64,000 nucleotides of DNA from Pseudomonas marginalis (GTDB lineage: Bacteria > Pseudomonadota > Gammaproteobacteria > Pseudomonadales > Pseudomonadaceae): positions 1,240,001 through 1,304,000 of the forward strand of contig NZ_VTFG01000001.1 in NCBI RefSeq assembly GCF_008692035.1, written 5' to 3'. This document shows, piece by piece, positions 47,951 to 56,044 of the stretch (positions within the stretch are counted from its first letter, which is position 1; each line of letters starts with the position of its first letter). The notes below the pieces were generated by a model. It ran no database searches, was not told the origin of the DNA, and worked only from the letters and a program-made list of their open reading frames with translations. A program made the translations under genes and the position numbers.

Positions 47951-48259
47951 ATGAACACGTCAAAGTTATTGGTAGAGCGTATTGGCCTATTTCCTTCTTC
48001 GGGAAATATTCAAGTGGAAGTGCATGATTCATCCCATGTCGTCGAACGCCTGCAGGTGTTGTATGCCGATAACTCACTGGACAGCGACGCGTCCGGTGCC
48101 GGGTTTTCCATGGTGTTCGCCGATTGGCGCTTCAAGTTGCAGGTCAGTGACCCGTTGTCGGTGTGCCTGTGCGTGGAAAGTCGCGGCGACAGCCAGTTCA
48201 TGCAGGTCAAGACGGCCGAACTGCTGGCCAATATCTGCGGCACCGAGGAGCGGCCATGA
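47951..48259 (+). CDS. standalone phosphomannomutase C-terminal-domain-like protein
   Basis: 102 residues. The segment FSMVFADWRFKLQVSD then VCLCVESRGDSQFMQVKTAE follows the last domain of CpsG/ManB phosphomannomutases (FADWRFNLRSSNTEP... LNVESRGD... from memory of the family), but the phosphate-binding SNTEP is changed to SDPLS. The catalytic domains are absent. An ATG with AGGGGAC upstream and an ATGA overlap with the next gene argue for a translated gene rather than decay. It may be a remnant of a manB that once belonged to the capsule cluster, or a repurposed domain. Confidence 0.65.
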   Translation: MNTSKLLVERIGLFPSSGNIQVEVHDSSHVVERLQVLYADNSLDSDASGAGFSMVFADWRFKLQVSDPLSVCLCVESRGDSQFMQVKTAELLANICGTEERP

Positions 48260-48588
48260 GCCTGTGGGCGGGCTTGAGACGCGGCTATGCGTTGCGCAGG
48301 CTGACGGGGATGTTCGAGGGGTTTGCCGAACCGGTGCAGGGCGCGCAGTACCAGCGCAACACCCGGGTCATCGGCCATTGGCTGGACCTGTTGCGCGGCA
48401 GCTCCCCGCAGCAGATCACCCATGCACTGTTCCAGCAGATGAAACGCGCGCAGCGCCGTGGCAATGCGCGGCGCTTCAACGCGCAGACGACCTTGCTGGC
48501 GCTGATGGTGGAAAGCAACCTGGCGCTGGACCTGGCGACCTACTCGGCCTTCCGGTGCGCGGTTTCCAGGCGCCAGGCAGGCTCCTGA
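48256..48588 (+). CDS. hypothetical basic protein coupled to the phosphomannomutase-like gene
   Basis: 110 residues, rich in Arg, Leu and Gln (GLRRGYALRRLTGMFEGF; QQMKRAQRRGNARRFNAQT), probably helical, no signal peptide. I do not recognise the family. The ATG at 48256 overlaps the upstream TGA. Its last 49 bp overlap the convergent PAP2 gene, which makes the exact 3' end worth confirming. Confidence 0.55.
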   Translation: MSLWAGLRRGYALRRLTGMFEGFAEPVQGAQYQRNTRVIGHWLDLLRGSSPQQITHALFQQMKRAQRRGNARRFNAQTTLLALMVESNLALDLATYSAFRCAVSRRQAGS

Positions 48589-49160
48589 TGGGCCTGGTCG
48601 GCACCTGAGAGGGTCACTGCGACGCGGTTGAGCAGCCACTCCGCGTTGTACTTGGGCACCAGCCCACAGACCAGCAAAAACACCAGCCCGCCGCCGATGA
48701 ACACGGGGGATACCTTGATGGGCGCGGCATCAATACGCCACAGGAACACACTGGCCGCTGTCGCACCCAGTGCGGCACCGGCCAGGGCTTCATTCAGCGG
48801 ATGTATATAAGGCGCGACACAATAAGCACTGAACCCGATACTTATCACTAACCCCGCCAGCGCCGCCGGCCAACGCCAGGCCTGGTTGAACTGGCGGGCC
48901 AACAAACTCGTTGCCACCGTGACCATCAAACAGGTGTTCATGGCATGGCCACTTATTACAGCAATATCCAAGTGCTGGAAGGATAAGCCCCAACCTTTAA
49001 ACAGCAACTTGCTGGCCGCCACGATCGAATAAGTAATACCCAGCGTTATTATCCAGGCCCGCAATGCCCACGGCGTGGAATACCTTAACCAGACAGCAAT
49101 CACCAGTGCGGCCGGAATCATGACGGTAATGCCGCCATATTGCGCAAGTTCTGCCCGCAT
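48540..49160 (-). CDS. PAP2-superfamily membrane phosphatase
   Basis: 206 residues with about six membrane segments. Motif SGHA near residue 75 and SAYCVAPYIHPLNEALAG match the second and third PAP2 motifs, although the first (KxxxxxxRP) is reduced to SKLLFKGWG and the last acidic residue is Glu. Members dephosphorylate lipid phosphates, including undecaprenyl pyrophosphate, so recycling of the capsule carrier lipid is plausible. The ATG at 49160 is preferred over a GTG just before it. Confidence 0.72.
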   Translation of the reverse strand: MRAELAQYGGITVMIPAALVIAVWLRYSTPWALRAWIITLGITYSIVAASKLLFKGWGLSFQHLDIAVISGHAMNTCLMVTVATSLLARQFNQAWRWPAALAGLVISIGFSAYCVAPYIHPLNEALAGAALGATAASVFLWRIDAAPIKVSPVFIGGGLVFLLVCGLVPKYNAEWLLNRVAVTLSGADQAHQEPAWRLETAHRKAE

Positions 49161-49307
49161 CACTGCTTAACCTTCGACGTGCCATTTTCGGCGCTCATCA
49201 GACCTCAGGCCCGGCAAAAACACAACGTTATCTAGGGTCAGCAACGCGCTCAAAATGCAATTTACTGATGACAACAAATAAATATGATTCTATATTTTAA
49301 TAATTAG

Positions 49308-49388
49308 GTTAGAACCAAACGGCATTTTACAGCGGCTGTCGCGGCCCCTACCGTGGACGAGCATGACCGACCCCCTGCCCGGCGGAGG
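49308..49388 (+). promoter_or_regulatory. sulfur-unit promoter/leader element, copy 1
   Basis: A promoter-like block GAACCAAACGGCATTTTAC ends at 49330. After 35 nt comes ACCGACCCC (49366-49374), six variable bases and GGCGGAGG (49381-49388). The same two blocks at nearly the same spacing precede the operon at 56045 and the TonB receptor at 62313. The GGAGG here is too far from the real start to be its ribosome site. Confidence 0.6.
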
Positions 49389-49422
49389 TACTCACTCCCT
49401 ACTCGACAAGGACAGACCATGA
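49363..49422 (+). CDS. possible 19-residue leader peptide
   Basis: ATG at 49363 opens a frame of 19 codons (MTDPLPGGGTHSLLDKDRP) whose TGA overlaps the ATG of the flavin monooxygenase gene (ATGA). A weak GGA-rich ribosome site precedes it. The frame is not kept in the other two copies of the leader element, so conservation seems to be at the nucleotide level; translation is uncertain. Confidence 0.35.
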   Translation: MTDPLPGGGTHSLLDKDRP

Positions 49423-50501
49423 GCATTGAATTCATCGGCTATATCGGCGGTCACCACGCTTCCGAGATCCACCCGCGCAGCGGCCCTACCCTGCAACCGG
49501 ACTACGTGGAAACCGTGGCCCGCGCCCACGAAGAAGCCGGTTTCGACCGCGCGCTGGTGGCGTTCCATTCCAACAGCCCGGACAGCACGCTGATCGCCGC
49601 CCATGCCGCCAGCGTGACGAAAAAACTGCAGTTCCTGATCGCCCACCGTCCGGGCTTCGCCCAACCCACCCTGGCCGCCCGCCAGTTCGCCACCCTCGAT
49701 GTGTTCAATGGCGGGCGCACCGCCGTGCATATCATCACCGGCGGCGACGACCGCGAACTGCGCGCCGATGGCAGCCATATCGGCAAGGACGAACGCTACG
49801 CGCGCACCGATGAATACCTGAGCGTGGTCCGCCAGGAATGGACCAGCGATCAGCCCTTCGACTTTGCCGGCACCTACTACCAGGTCGAAGGCGCCCACTC
49901 CGCGGTGAAGTCGCCGCAGCAGCCGCATATCCCGTTGTACTTTGGCGGATCGTCCAAGGCCGCGATTGAAGTGGCGGGCAAGCATGCCGATGTGTACGCG
50001 CTGTGGGGCGAAACCTATGAGCAGGTACGCGAGATCGTGACCCAGGTGCGCGCCGAAGCGGCCAGGCATGGGCGCACGATTCGCTTCAGCCTGTCGCTGC
50101 GGCCGATCCTCGCCGCGACCGAAGAACAGGCGTGGGCCCGTGCCGACAGCATCCTGCAACAGGCCACCGAGCTGGCCGAAAAGAATGGCTTTGTGCGGCG
50201 TGAACCGCCGAATGAAGGCTCGCGCCGGTTGCTGGCGGCGGCGGCGCAGGGCTCGCGGCTGGACAAGCGTTTGTGGACGGGGATTGCCGGGTTGCTGGGG
50301 GCGCAGGGGAATTCCACCTCGTTGGTGGGGACCGCCGAACAGGTGGCAGAGGCATTGGTCGATTATTACGACCTCGGCATCACCACCTTCCTGATCCGTG
50401 GGTTTGATCCGCTCAATGATGCGATCGACTATGGCAAGCGGTTGATCCCCCTCACCCGGCAGTTGATTGCTGAACGCGAGCAGGCCAAACAGGTCGCGTG
50501 A
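49419..50501 (+). CDS. SsuD-like flavin-dependent monooxygenase (LLM class)
   Basis: 360 residues, bacterial luciferase-like TIM barrel. EFIGYIGGHHASEIHPR at the start, TVARAHEEAGFDRALVAFHS, LIAHRPGFAQPTLAARQFAT and GRTAVHIITGGDDRELRADG resemble FMNH2-dependent alkanesulfonate monooxygenases, which release sulfite from organosulfonates. A partner flavin reductase is not in the window. The start at 49419 follows a spacer with AAGGACAG. The shared leader element ties it to the other sulfur units. Confidence 0.87.
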   Translation: MSIEFIGYIGGHHASEIHPRSGPTLQPDYVETVARAHEEAGFDRALVAFHSNSPDSTLIAAHAASVTKKLQFLIAHRPGFAQPTLAARQFATLDVFNGGRTAVHIITGGDDRELRADGSHIGKDERYARTDEYLSVVRQEWTSDQPFDFAGTYYQVEGAHSAVKSPQQPHIPLYFGGSSKAAIEVAGKHADVYALWGETYEQVREIVTQVRAEAARHGRTIRFSLSLRPILAATEEQAWARADSILQQATELAEKNGFVRREPPNEGSRRLLAAAAQGSRLDKRLWTGIAGLLGAQGNSTSLVGTAEQVAEALVDYYDLGITTFLIRGFDPLNDAIDYGKRLIPLTRQLIAEREQAKQVA

Positions 50502-50521
50502 GCAAGAACACCACAAAACCC

Positions 50522-50563
50522 ATGTGGGAGGGGGCAACCCCTCTCCTACATTTTGATTTTCAC
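50522..50563. terminator. REP-derived hairpin terminator
   Basis: A compact inverted repeat (TGTGGGAGGGGG with CCCCTCTCCTACA) followed by TTTTGATTTT lies between the convergent monooxygenase and aldolase genes. It looks like two degenerate REP halves placed back to back and could end transcription from the plus strand. Confidence 0.65.
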
Positions 50564-50574
50564 CTGGTTCGAAA

Positions 50575-51369
50575 TCAGTTCTTGTAGTCGGTATCAGTCC
50601 GCTCCAACTGCCGAATCAGCGCATTCCAATGCCGCGCCACCCCCGGTCCTTCGCCACTGGCAAACACCTTGGCCTGTTGTTCGACTTTCGCCACCACTTC
50701 GGCCGGCGGGAAGATCAACTCCGCATTCCCCGCCGCCTGCGCCGCCACCTGGATATTGCACGCGCGCTCCAACTGTTGCAGCTGCGCAAACGCATGTTCA
50801 ACACTGACGCCGGCGGTCAACAAGCCATGGTTGCGCAGGATCATCACGCTTTTGTCGCCCAGGTCCGCCACCAGCCGCTCGCGTTCGTCCAGGTCGAGGG
50901 CCACGCCTTCATACCCGTGGTACGCCACGCGCCCGGAAAAACCAATGGAGTGCTGGGAGATTGGCAGCAGGCCGTCCTTCTGCGCCGACACCGCAATGCC
51001 GTCGCGGGTGTGGGTGTGCAGCACCGCCTGCAGGTCATGGCGTGCGCCGTGGATCGCGCTGTGGATCACATAACCGGCGTAGTTGATGCCCAGGCCGGTA
51101 GGGTCATCGACGATAGTGCCGTCGAGGTCGACCTTGACCAGGTTGGACGCGCTGATTTCATCGAACAACAACCCGAAGGCGTTGATCAGGAAATGCTCCT
51201 CCGGCCCCGGTACGCGGGCGGAGAAATGGGTATAGATGTGGTCGGTCCACTTGTACAAGGCAGCCAGGCGATAAGCGGCGGCCAGTTTGACGCGCACCTC
51301 CCACTCTTGCGGGGTAACGCGCTGGCGAACATTGCTGGTGAGATTGGTGATCGAGGTGACGCTGCTCAT
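50575..51369 (-). CDS. class II aldolase/adducin family protein
   Basis: 264 residues. Zinc-site features AVLHTHTRDGIAVSAQ and LRNHGLLTAGVSVEHAFAQL, and the N-terminal YKWTDHIYTHFSARVPG, fit the family of metal-dependent aldolases and sugar-phosphate or hydroxy-acid processing enzymes. The substrate is unknown; placement among organosulfur genes suggests handling of a carbon product of desulfonation (inference). The long upstream gap contains only repeats and AT-rich DNA. Confidence 0.85.
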   Translation of the reverse strand: MSSVTSITNLTSNVRQRVTPQEWEVRVKLAAAYRLAALYKWTDHIYTHFSARVPGPEEHFLINAFGLLFDEISASNLVKVDLDGTIVDDPTGLGINYAGYVIHSAIHGARHDLQAVLHTHTRDGIAVSAQKDGLLPISQHSIGFSGRVAYHGYEGVALDLDERERLVADLGDKSVMILRNHGLLTAGVSVEHAFAQLQQLERACNIQVAAQAAGNAELIFPPAEVVAKVEQQAKVFASGEGPGVARHWNALIRQLERTDTDYKN

Positions 51370-51776
51370 GGCAAAACTTCCTGGATGGCCTTAAGGACTT
51401 CCAGGCAAGCCTAGGGGATGGCCAAAAATAATAAAAAGCACATTTTAATCTAAGCTAATTATTATTTTTTTTCATATAACCCTTACCAATAATTCAGGGC
51501 AAATGTGGTAGATCCCACGACCTCTTCGACGCAGCGCTGTCGCGCAGCAAACTGTGGCGAGCGGGCTTGCCACAAGAATGCGGTCGCCTGAAATTGTTCA
51601 GGCAAGACTCAAGACTTCAGGGTGAAATTCTAACCCTCTAAAATCATTCAGTTATTTTAAGTTTGATAAGAGGGGCTTGCCCCCGATGGCCATGAGTATC
51701 TCCCGCAACGCTAACACCGATGCGAAGCGAGCCGCCCTTGATCTTGCTTTTGATCTTGATCTTGATCTTGATCTCA
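51370..51776. other. gene-free AT-rich and repeat-bearing interval
   Basis: An AT-rich stretch (about 51425-51495) likely holds the aldolase promoter. Second-family repeat sequence lies at 51521-51571 (also found inverted at 28446-28503), a single REP core (GGGGCTTGCCCCCGATGGC) near 51673-51691, and a run of TGATCT hexamers at 51751-51774. No gene is supported. Confidence 0.6.
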
Positions 51777-52044
51777 GGCGCCCCGTTAACCACGCTGGCC
51801 GGAATCCGACAGTGATTTGGGGGGGTAAACCGGCAGGGATGCCGGTTTAGCCGCCCCGCGCCATGGATGGCGCGTGGCGGCGGCCCCCCAAATCACTGTC
51901 GGATTCCGGGCACACCGAGCCTAGGCGAGGTGCCGAGTGGTGGGGCAAGAGCCCTTTGCTTACTTTGGGGCTTTTCCAAAGTGAGCCGCCGTCAGGGCGG
52001 AACCCTAAGCCGCCGTTACCGCAGCAACGGATATGTACCCGGTC
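51777..52044 (+). repeat. structured repeat element, copy A
   Basis: About 265 bp, with two more copies at 61312-61575 and 61802-62065. A perfect 24-bp outer stem (51801-51824 with 51884-51907) encloses two hairpins (51826-51849; 51850-51883), then follow a stem with tandem G-A mismatches (51913-51932), ACTTTGG/CCAAAGT, CCGCC/GGCGG and CCGTT/AACGG. The outer-stem sequence differs from that of the other copies yet remains self-complementary. A REP core adjoins its right end (52074-52101). Short open frames in it are not genes. Confidence 0.8.
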
Positions 52045-52104
52045 CAATCCAAAAAAATGGTCGGCCCAGAGGCCGTCATCGGGGGCAAGCCCCCTCCCAC
52101 AGGG

Positions 52105-53010
52105 TTACGCGGCGTCGCGGACTTTATGCAGCGACGCCGCCACCCGCTTGCCAAACGCATCCACCGGCCCCTGCAGGTTGCCCAGGAAGTGCGGGTAGAT
52201 CAGCCACAGGTCCATCACCGGCTTGAAATCCTTGAGCGGCATCACCGCCAGCTGCTCACGGTGCGCACTGCGTTCCAGCAACGGCCGTGGCACCAGGCCC
52301 AAGCCCAGGCCGTCGGCCACCAGGCCCAGTTGCAGTTCGGTGCCGAAGGTCTCCAGGTTGACCCGCAGGGCCAGGCCCTGATCGGACAAGGTGCGCTGCA
52401 AGCCGGCGCGGAAGCCGCAGCCGTCCGGGTTGAGGACCCAGCCATTCTGGTACACATCGGCCAGCTTGCAGGGTTTCTTCGGCAGTTGGGCCTTGGCGCA
52501 GACCACCACCAGTTCCATCTTGCCGATGGACTCGCCGACGATGTTGTCCGGGAAGATCTTGCCTGCCGGGAACAGCGCCGCCGCCGCATCCAGTTCGCCG
52601 CGTTCGATCTTGCCCACCAACTGGCTGCCCCAGCCGGTGGCGACCTGGGCACGCAAGTCAGGGTATTCGCTGCGCAGGTGCTTGAGCGCGTCCAACAGCA
52701 CCACGTCGCCGATGGTCTGCGGCACACCCAGGCGCAGCAGGCCGGTGGGCGGTGCGTCGGTGGCCACCAGCTCGCGCAGGGCGTCCATCTCGCGCAGGAT
52801 CAGCCGGCACTGCTCATAGACACGGGTGCCGATCAACGTCGGTTTGAGGGGTTTGGTGTTGCGGTCGAACAGCTCCACGCCCAGCGCCTGCTCGAAGTTC
52901 TGCACGCGGCGGGTAATGGCCGGCTGGGTCAATTGCAACGACTCGGCGGCATGGCTGATGGACTGGCAACGAATCACTTCGACAAAGGCATCGATATCGT
53001 CAATTTTCAT
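52105..53010 (-). CDS. LysR-family transcriptional regulator
   Basis: 301 residues. MKIDDIDAFVEVIRCQSISH, HTH AAESLQLTQPAITRRVQNFE, and a substrate-binding domain with LRLGVPQTIGDVVLL. It is divergent from the thiol dioxygenase-rhodanese operon with 216 bp between, and is the likely regulator of it. The start at 53010 gives the family N-terminus; a longer frame to 53055 lacks it. It is not CysB by sequence. Confidence 0.87.
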   Translation of the reverse strand: MKIDDIDAFVEVIRCQSISHAAESLQLTQPAITRRVQNFEQALGVELFDRNTKPLKPTLIGTRVYEQCRLILREMDALRELVATDAPPTGLLRLGVPQTIGDVVLLDALKHLRSEYPDLRAQVATGWGSQLVGKIERGELDAAAALFPAGKIFPDNIVGESIGKMELVVVCAKAQLPKKPCKLADVYQNGWVLNPDGCGFRAGLQRTLSDQGLALRVNLETFGTELQLGLVADGLGLGLVPRPLLERSAHREQLAVMPLKDFKPVMDLWLIYPHFLGNLQGPVDAFGKRVAASLHKVRDAA

Positions 53011-53226
53011 TTGGGCCGCACATAGAGAACAGTCATTAAGATGTGTGTAAAGCATAGTTGCAGGAACGTGGCGTGAATAGCCCGCGCTGCAATCGATAAC
53101 GTCTAACGCTATTCAGACCGCTTCTAAATTACCTTCAGCTATAAGCTAATCATTAAAAAATAGCATATTAACTATAAACATTATGCTTAGATAACCCCAT
53201 CCCTGCGACCACACGATGGAAGTGCC
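53011..53226. promoter_or_regulatory. AT-rich divergent promoter region of the dioxygenase operon
   Basis: The segment near 53158-53200 (TAGCATATTAACTATAAACA and following) resembles the AT-rich CATATAAC block of the other sulfur units but lacks the ACCGACCCC/GGAGG leader. A CysB-type or LysR-type site is plausible; no exact motif is claimed. Confidence 0.4.
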
Positions 53227-53838
53227 ATGACCCAGGCCCGACACCCCGAGAGACTCAGAGCCTTCATAGGCGCCCTGGCGGAATTGATCGACGGCAACCC
53301 ACGGGAAGGCGACCTGTTGCACCGTGGCGGCAAGCTGCTGGCGCAACTGGTCAGCCATGACGATTGGCTCCCCGATGAATTTGCCCAACCCGACCCCGAG
53401 CGCTACCAGCAGTTCCTGCTGCATGCCGATTCGCGCCAGCGTTTCAGCATCGTCAGCTTTGTCTGGGGGCCGGGGCAAAGCACGCCGATCCACGACCATC
53501 GGGTGTGGGGGCTGATCGGCATGCTGCGCGGCGCAGAGTTCTCCCAAGGCTTCCAACGCGCACCCGACGGCAGCCTGGTCGCCGAAGGCCAGCCGATTCA
53601 ACTGGTGCCGGGCCAGGTCGAAGCGGTGTCTCCCAAGGTCGGCGACATCCACCAGGTGAGCAATGCCCACAGCGACCAGGTGTCGATCAGCATTCATGTG
53701 TACGGCGCCAATATCGGCGCGGTGCGCCGTGCGGTGTACCAGCCCGACGGCAGCGAGAAACTGTTTATCTCCGGTTATTCCAATGCCTTCCTCCCGAATA
53801 TCTGGGATTTGTCCAAAGAAAAGAGCCCTGCCCTATGA
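53227..53838 (+). CDS. thiol dioxygenase (cysteine/3-mercaptopropionate dioxygenase family)
   Basis: 203 residues, cupin fold. The three-His iron site is visible: His89 and His91 in PIHDHRVWG and His142 in GDIHQVS. These enzymes oxidise a thiol to the sulfinate with O2. Several pseudomonad members prefer 3-mercaptopropionate over cysteine, so the substrate is left open. ATGA overlap with the rhodanese gene shows a two-gene operon that oxidises and transfers sulfur. Confidence 0.9.
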   Translation: MTQARHPERLRAFIGALAELIDGNPREGDLLHRGGKLLAQLVSHDDWLPDEFAQPDPERYQQFLLHADSRQRFSIVSFVWGPGQSTPIHDHRVWGLIGMLRGAEFSQGFQRAPDGSLVAEGQPIQLVPGQVEAVSPKVGDIHQVSNAHSDQVSISIHVYGANIGAVRRAVYQPDGSEKLFISGYSNAFLPNIWDLSKEKSPAL

Positions 53839-55418
53839 CCACCGTATCGACCCGTAGCTTTGCCCGGATTCGCCAGGCCCTGTTGGACCGTGAAGAAGTC
53901 GCCCTGGTGGACGTGCGCGAAGAAGCGCCGTTTGCCGAATCCCACCCGCTGTTCGCGGCGAATATCCCGCTGTCCAAGCTGGAACTGGAGGTGTATTCGC
54001 GCATTCCACGCCGCGATACCCAGGTCACCGTCTACGACAACGGTGAAGGCCTGGCCGCCCGTGCCGCCGAACGCCTGGTTGCGCTGGGCTACACCCAGGT
54101 CAGCCTGCTGGAAGGTGGCCTGGACGGTTGGCGCCGGGCCGGTGGCGAGCTGTTTATCGATGTGAACGTGCCGAGCAAGGCCTTTGGCGAGCTGGTGGAA
54201 AGCGAGCGCCACACGCCGTCCCTCGCCGCTGAAGAAGTGCAGGCGCTGCTCGACAGCCAGGCCGATGTGGTGGTGCTCGACGCCCGCCGTTTCGACGAAT
54301 ACCAAACCATGAGCATCCCCACCGGCATCAGCGTGCCCGGTGCCGAGTTGGTGTTACGCGCGCGCGAACTGGCGCCCGACCCGGCCACCCGCATCATCGT
54401 CAACTGCGCCGGGCGTACCCGCAGCATTATCGGTACCCAGTCGCTGATCAATGCCGGCGTGGCCAACCCGGTGTCTGCGCTGCGCAACGGCACCATCGGC
54501 TGGACCCTCGCCGGGCAGAAACTCGCCCACGGCCAGTCGCGGCGCTTTGCCCCGACCTCGGAAGAACATCGCCAGATCGCCGCCGTCGATGCCCGCCGCG
54601 TCGCCGACAAGGCCCGCGTCGGTCGTGCCACCCTGGCCGACCTGCAAGCCTGGCAGCAGGACACCACCCGCACCACCTACCTGTTCGATGTGCGCACCCC
54701 GGAAGAATTCGAAGCCGGCCACCTGCCCGGCGCACGCTCCACACCCGGCGGCCAGCTGGTACAGGAAACCGACCATGTCGCCAGCGTGCGCGGGGCACGC
54801 CTGGTACTGGCGGACGACGATGGCGTGCGGGCGAATATGTCCGCGTCCTGGCTGGCCCAACTGGGCTGGGAGGTGCATGTGCTGGATGACCTGCAGGCAG
54901 CGCATTTCAGCGCGAAAGGCGCCTGGGTCGCCCCGGTGCCCGCGCCGCCCCAGGCCGAACTGATCAGCCCGCATACCCTCGCCGAATGGCTCGCCCATGG
55001 CGACACGGTGGTGCTGGACTTCACCGCCAGCGCCAACTACGTCAAACGCCATATCCCCGGCGCCTGGTGGGCGTTGCGTGCGCAACTGCCCGAGGCCCTG
55101 GCCAAGATACCCGCCGCCCAGCGTTATGTGCTGACCTGCGGCAGCAGCCAACTGGCGCGCCTGGCGGTGGCCGAAGTCGAAGCGATCACCGGCAAACAGG
55201 TGTTCCTGCTGCAAGACGGCACCGCCGCCTGGATCAACGCGCAACTGCCACTGGAAGAAGGCGAAACCCACCTGGCCTCGCCGCGCATCGACCGCTACCG
55301 CCGGCCGTACGAAGGCACCGACAACCCCAAGGAAGCCATGCAGGCTTATCTGGATTGGGAGTTCGGTCTGGTGGAGCAACTGGCCCGTGATGGGACCCAT
55401 GGGTTTTACGTCATTTGA
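53835..55418 (+). CDS. four-domain rhodanese-type sulfurtransferase
   Basis: 527 residues made of four rhodanese modules. Modules 2 and 4 have the catalytic Cys (Cys191 in NCAGRTRS; Cys435 in LTCGSSQLARLA); in modules 1 and 3 the loop reads YDNGEGLAARAA and DDDGVRANMSA, without Cys. They could move sulfane sulfur produced near the dioxygenase. The start at 53835 overlaps the upstream stop (ATGA). Confidence 0.88.
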   Translation: MTTVSTRSFARIRQALLDREEVALVDVREEAPFAESHPLFAANIPLSKLELEVYSRIPRRDTQVTVYDNGEGLAARAAERLVALGYTQVSLLEGGLDGWRRAGGELFIDVNVPSKAFGELVESERHTPSLAAEEVQALLDSQADVVVLDARRFDEYQTMSIPTGISVPGAELVLRARELAPDPATRIIVNCAGRTRSIIGTQSLINAGVANPVSALRNGTIGWTLAGQKLAHGQSRRFAPTSEEHRQIAAVDARRVADKARVGRATLADLQAWQQDTTRTTYLFDVRTPEEFEAGHLPGARSTPGGQLVQETDHVASVRGARLVLADDDGVRANMSASWLAQLGWEVHVLDDLQAAHFSAKGAWVAPVPAPPQAELISPHTLAEWLAHGDTVVLDFTASANYVKRHIPGAWWALRAQLPEALAKIPAAQRYVLTCGSSQLARLAVAEVEAITGKQVFLLQDGTAAWINAQLPLEEGETHLASPRIDRYRRPYEGTDNPKEAMQAYLDWEFGLVEQLARDGTHGFYVI

Positions 55419-55486
55419 CCCCAGGCACGCCTGCCCCCATTGCGGGAGCAGGCGCTACCCCAGGCTGATGGGGTGGGGGTACTGCG

Positions 55487-55648
55487 TTACTTTCTTTCTT
55501 CTGTGTCGGTGCAAGAAACCGTCCCCGAGCTACCGCTCAACTGAGACTGCATGGCGTGGACACCCGCCTCCATTTGCGAGGCCACGCTGAACTGGGCGCC
55601 GAGCAACAGGCTGAACATGACGCATGTGGTTGCCAATAATTTGAACAT
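55487..55648 (-). CDS. small secreted peptide of 53 residues
   Basis: Short frame with a signal peptide (MFKLLATTCVMFSLLLGAQF... SVA) and a mature part of about 30 residues containing one Cys (GSSGTVSCTDTEERK at the end). GAGGA lies 7 bp upstream of the ATG at 55648. It is isolated between the rhodanese gene and the sulfonate operon. Family unknown. Confidence 0.55.
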   Translation of the reverse strand: MFKLLATTCVMFSLLLGAQFSVASQMEAGVHAMQSQLSGSSGTVSCTDTEERK

Positions 55649-55922
55649 GACGAATCCTCACTGGTTCGCTGAGAGGGTAAAAATACCCCCATCGTTTACT
55701 CACAGCTGACTTGGCTGCGTACTGTCATTTTCTGCCCGGCGCAACGCCTGGACACCTGTGAAGAATGACAGTGGCCTAGACAACTTCGCACTATGCAAAC
55801 CTGCGCTGAGAGCGATTGGCACCGTCCCTTTGGAAACCCAGGCACCCCAGCCGCAATTACGCACTTTAAAAATACATAAAACGCATATTAGATAACAAAT
55901 TATCTTAATATTTTTCATAATT
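55649..55922. other. intergenic region before the sulfonate-type operon
   Basis: 274 bp with no gene that I can support. The left half has normal composition; from about 55855 it becomes very AT-rich (ACGCATATTAGATAACAAAT and similar) and leads into the shared promoter/leader element. Confidence 0.45.
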
Positions 55923-56004
55923 AACATATAACCAAAAAGACTTTCACAGCAGGTTTTTATGGGCATAACGTGAACTCCTCACCGACCCCTTCTCCAGGCG
56001 GAGG
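55923..56004 (+). promoter_or_regulatory. sulfur-unit promoter/leader element, copy 2
   Basis: CATATAACCAAAAAGACTTT continues to CAC, ending at 55947; 33 nt later comes ACCGACCCC (55981-55989), seven variable bases and GGCGGAGG (55997-56004). The start codon of the binding-protein gene follows 40 bp later with its own GGAG. Confidence 0.6.
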
Positions 56005-56044
56005 TAGCCGAACCCTTTTTCGATCTGCCTGGAGCCTGCATCCC

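Noticed and set aside
51751..51774. TGATCT hexamer run as a regulatory site
   Set aside because: A short simple-sequence tract in a gene-free repeat region; no evidence of function.
51847..52226. Several open frames of 66-119 codons around repeat copy A
   Set aside because: Repeat-derived, and overlapping the 3' end of a clear LysR gene.
55430..55454. Stem-loop GCCTGC/GCAGGC after the rhodanese gene as a terminator
   Set aside because: A stem is present, but no T run follows in either direction, so I do not call a terminator.
55970..56044. Upstream GTG start adding 25 residues to the sulfonate-type binding protein
   Set aside because: It would bury the signal peptide behind residues encoded by the shared leader element, and the downstream ATG has a ribosome site.
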